6,335 bases of DNA from a bacterium (GTDB taxonomy: Bacteria; Latescibacterota; UBA2968; GCA-2709665): positions 1-6,335 of the forward strand of contig JAQCGA010000255.1 in the NCBI GenBank assembly GCA_027619145.1, given 5' to 3'. The stretch's first letter is position 1; each line of letters opens with the position of its first letter. Below the pieces are notes generated by a model. It had not been told where the DNA came from. It saw only the letters and a program-made list of their open reading frames with translations, and made no database searches. This document shows, piece after piece, positions 5,833 through 6,335 of the stretch. Position numbers and translations under genes: made by a program.

Positions 5833-6335
5833 TACTGCCAGGTATTTACGCCGTCACAACCGTAGGCCGGTAACAACACAAAATGATCCTCCGTTTCCAC
5901 CAACCGCTCAGACAGTAGTCGATGGTGCCGGGCAACCTCTTCCTGATGATCCGGATCATCAATTAAATTCTTTTGTTCACACGGATCATTCTCCAGATCA
6001 AAAAACTGCCAGGGCTTCCCACCCACCTGGTTGTCACCTTTCACAACGTACTTATACCGGGCCGTACGGAACCCTCGCCATACCTCATCGTAAAAGATCA
6101 GCCCTTTTCGTAACTCCGCTACAAACTCCAGCAGAACACCGTCCCGCTCCAGCCCATCGACCTCCCCGTGTATCAACGGTGTCAGATTCGCACCCGGTAG
6201 TGGGTTCTGTGGCTTCAACCCTGCAAACCCCAGGATCGTCGGGAACAAATCCTCGGTCGCAATCGGATCCGAAATCACCGCTCCCGCTCGTTCAGGAACC
6301 CGAGGGTCGTACACCACCACCGGAACCCCCATGGA
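5832..6335 (-). CDS. Sulfatase, C-terminal fragment (cut by the right edge)
   Basis: The C-terminal 167 residues or so of a type I (alkaline phosphatase superfamily) sulfatase, which hydrolyses sulfate esters. The frame is open to the last base: the codon before the first Met (6332) reads Ser, giving SMGVPVVVYDPRVP, the conserved strand that follows the last metal-site residues in these enzymes. That Met is therefore internal. Counting from it, further family features are EDLFPTILGFAGL (27-39), LPGANLTPLIHGE (45-57), the RGFRTARYKYV strand (86-96) and WQFFDLENDPCEQKNL (108-123), the usual C-terminal DLENDP-E-NL signature. The N-terminal catalytic domain, including the C/S-x-P-x-R formylglycine site and any signal peptide, lies outside the window, so sulfatase class, substrate and location cannot be judged. 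It is the most upstream visible gene of the operon, ending 10 bases before the lyase. Confidence 0.93.
   Translation of the reverse strand, partial: SMGVPVVVYDPRVPERAGAVISDPIATEDLFPTILGFAGLKPQNPLPGANLTPLIHGEVDGLERDGVLLEFVAELRKGLIFYDEVWRGFRTARYKYVVKGDNQVGGKPWQFFDLENDPCEQKNLIDDPDHQEEVARHHRLLSERLVETEDHFVLLPAYGCDGVNTWQ

Noticed and set aside
5832..6332. Treating the sulfatase piece as a complete 166-residue gene starting at 6332
   Set aside because: The frame stays open to the window edge, the Met lies inside a conserved internal sulfatase strand, and the whole catalytic N-terminal domain would be missing. It is a gene cut by the window, not a small or broken gene.

Overview
The window looks bacterial: dense genes, Shine-Dalgarno sites and short intergenic gaps. 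It carries three complete genes and one gene cut by the right edge, in two convergent blocks. Moderate GC and the gene content (sulfatase, very large heparinase II/III-like protein, SGNH esterase) recall environmental carbohydrate-degrading lineages such as Planctomycetota, Lentisphaerota, Latescibacterota or Poribacteria. That placement is a guess from gene content. No rRNA, tRNA, mobile element or CRISPR array was seen.

Left block (+ strand): bases 1-65 are a short leader with a tandem CTTTGCGW 8-mer and a ribosome binding site. They precede a complete fold-type I PLP-dependent aminotransferase (66-1352) with an unusual N-terminal insertion. The 154-base convergent junction (1353-1506) holds a perfect 16-bp palindrome and a rho-independent terminator that points rightward, so it serves the aminotransferase.

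Right block (- strand, transcribed from right to left): a sulfatase entering from beyond the window (5832-6335, C-terminal part only), then 10 bases later a 1210-residue heparinase II/III-like polysaccharide lyase (2189-5821), then 37 bases later an SGNH/GDSL hydrolase (1507-2151). The spacing and the ribosome binding site between each pair indicate one operon. The combination is biochemically coherent: a sulfatase removes sulfate esters, a lyase cuts uronate-containing chains by beta-elimination, and an SGNH esterase removes O-acetyl groups. The likely job is breakdown of a sulfated, possibly acetylated, acidic polysaccharide or its oligosaccharides. The exact glycan cannot be read from the sequence.

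The most interesting item is the large lyase. It begins directly with a discoidin-like (F5/8 type C) domain and has no signal peptide. It carries a single perfect dockerin-type calcium-binding loop inside the helical catalytic region, keeps the heparinase II-type His/Asp metal-site residues, and ends in about 200 residues I cannot assign. The esterase also lacks a signal peptide, which hints at intracellular processing. The aminotransferase shows no functional link to the operon.
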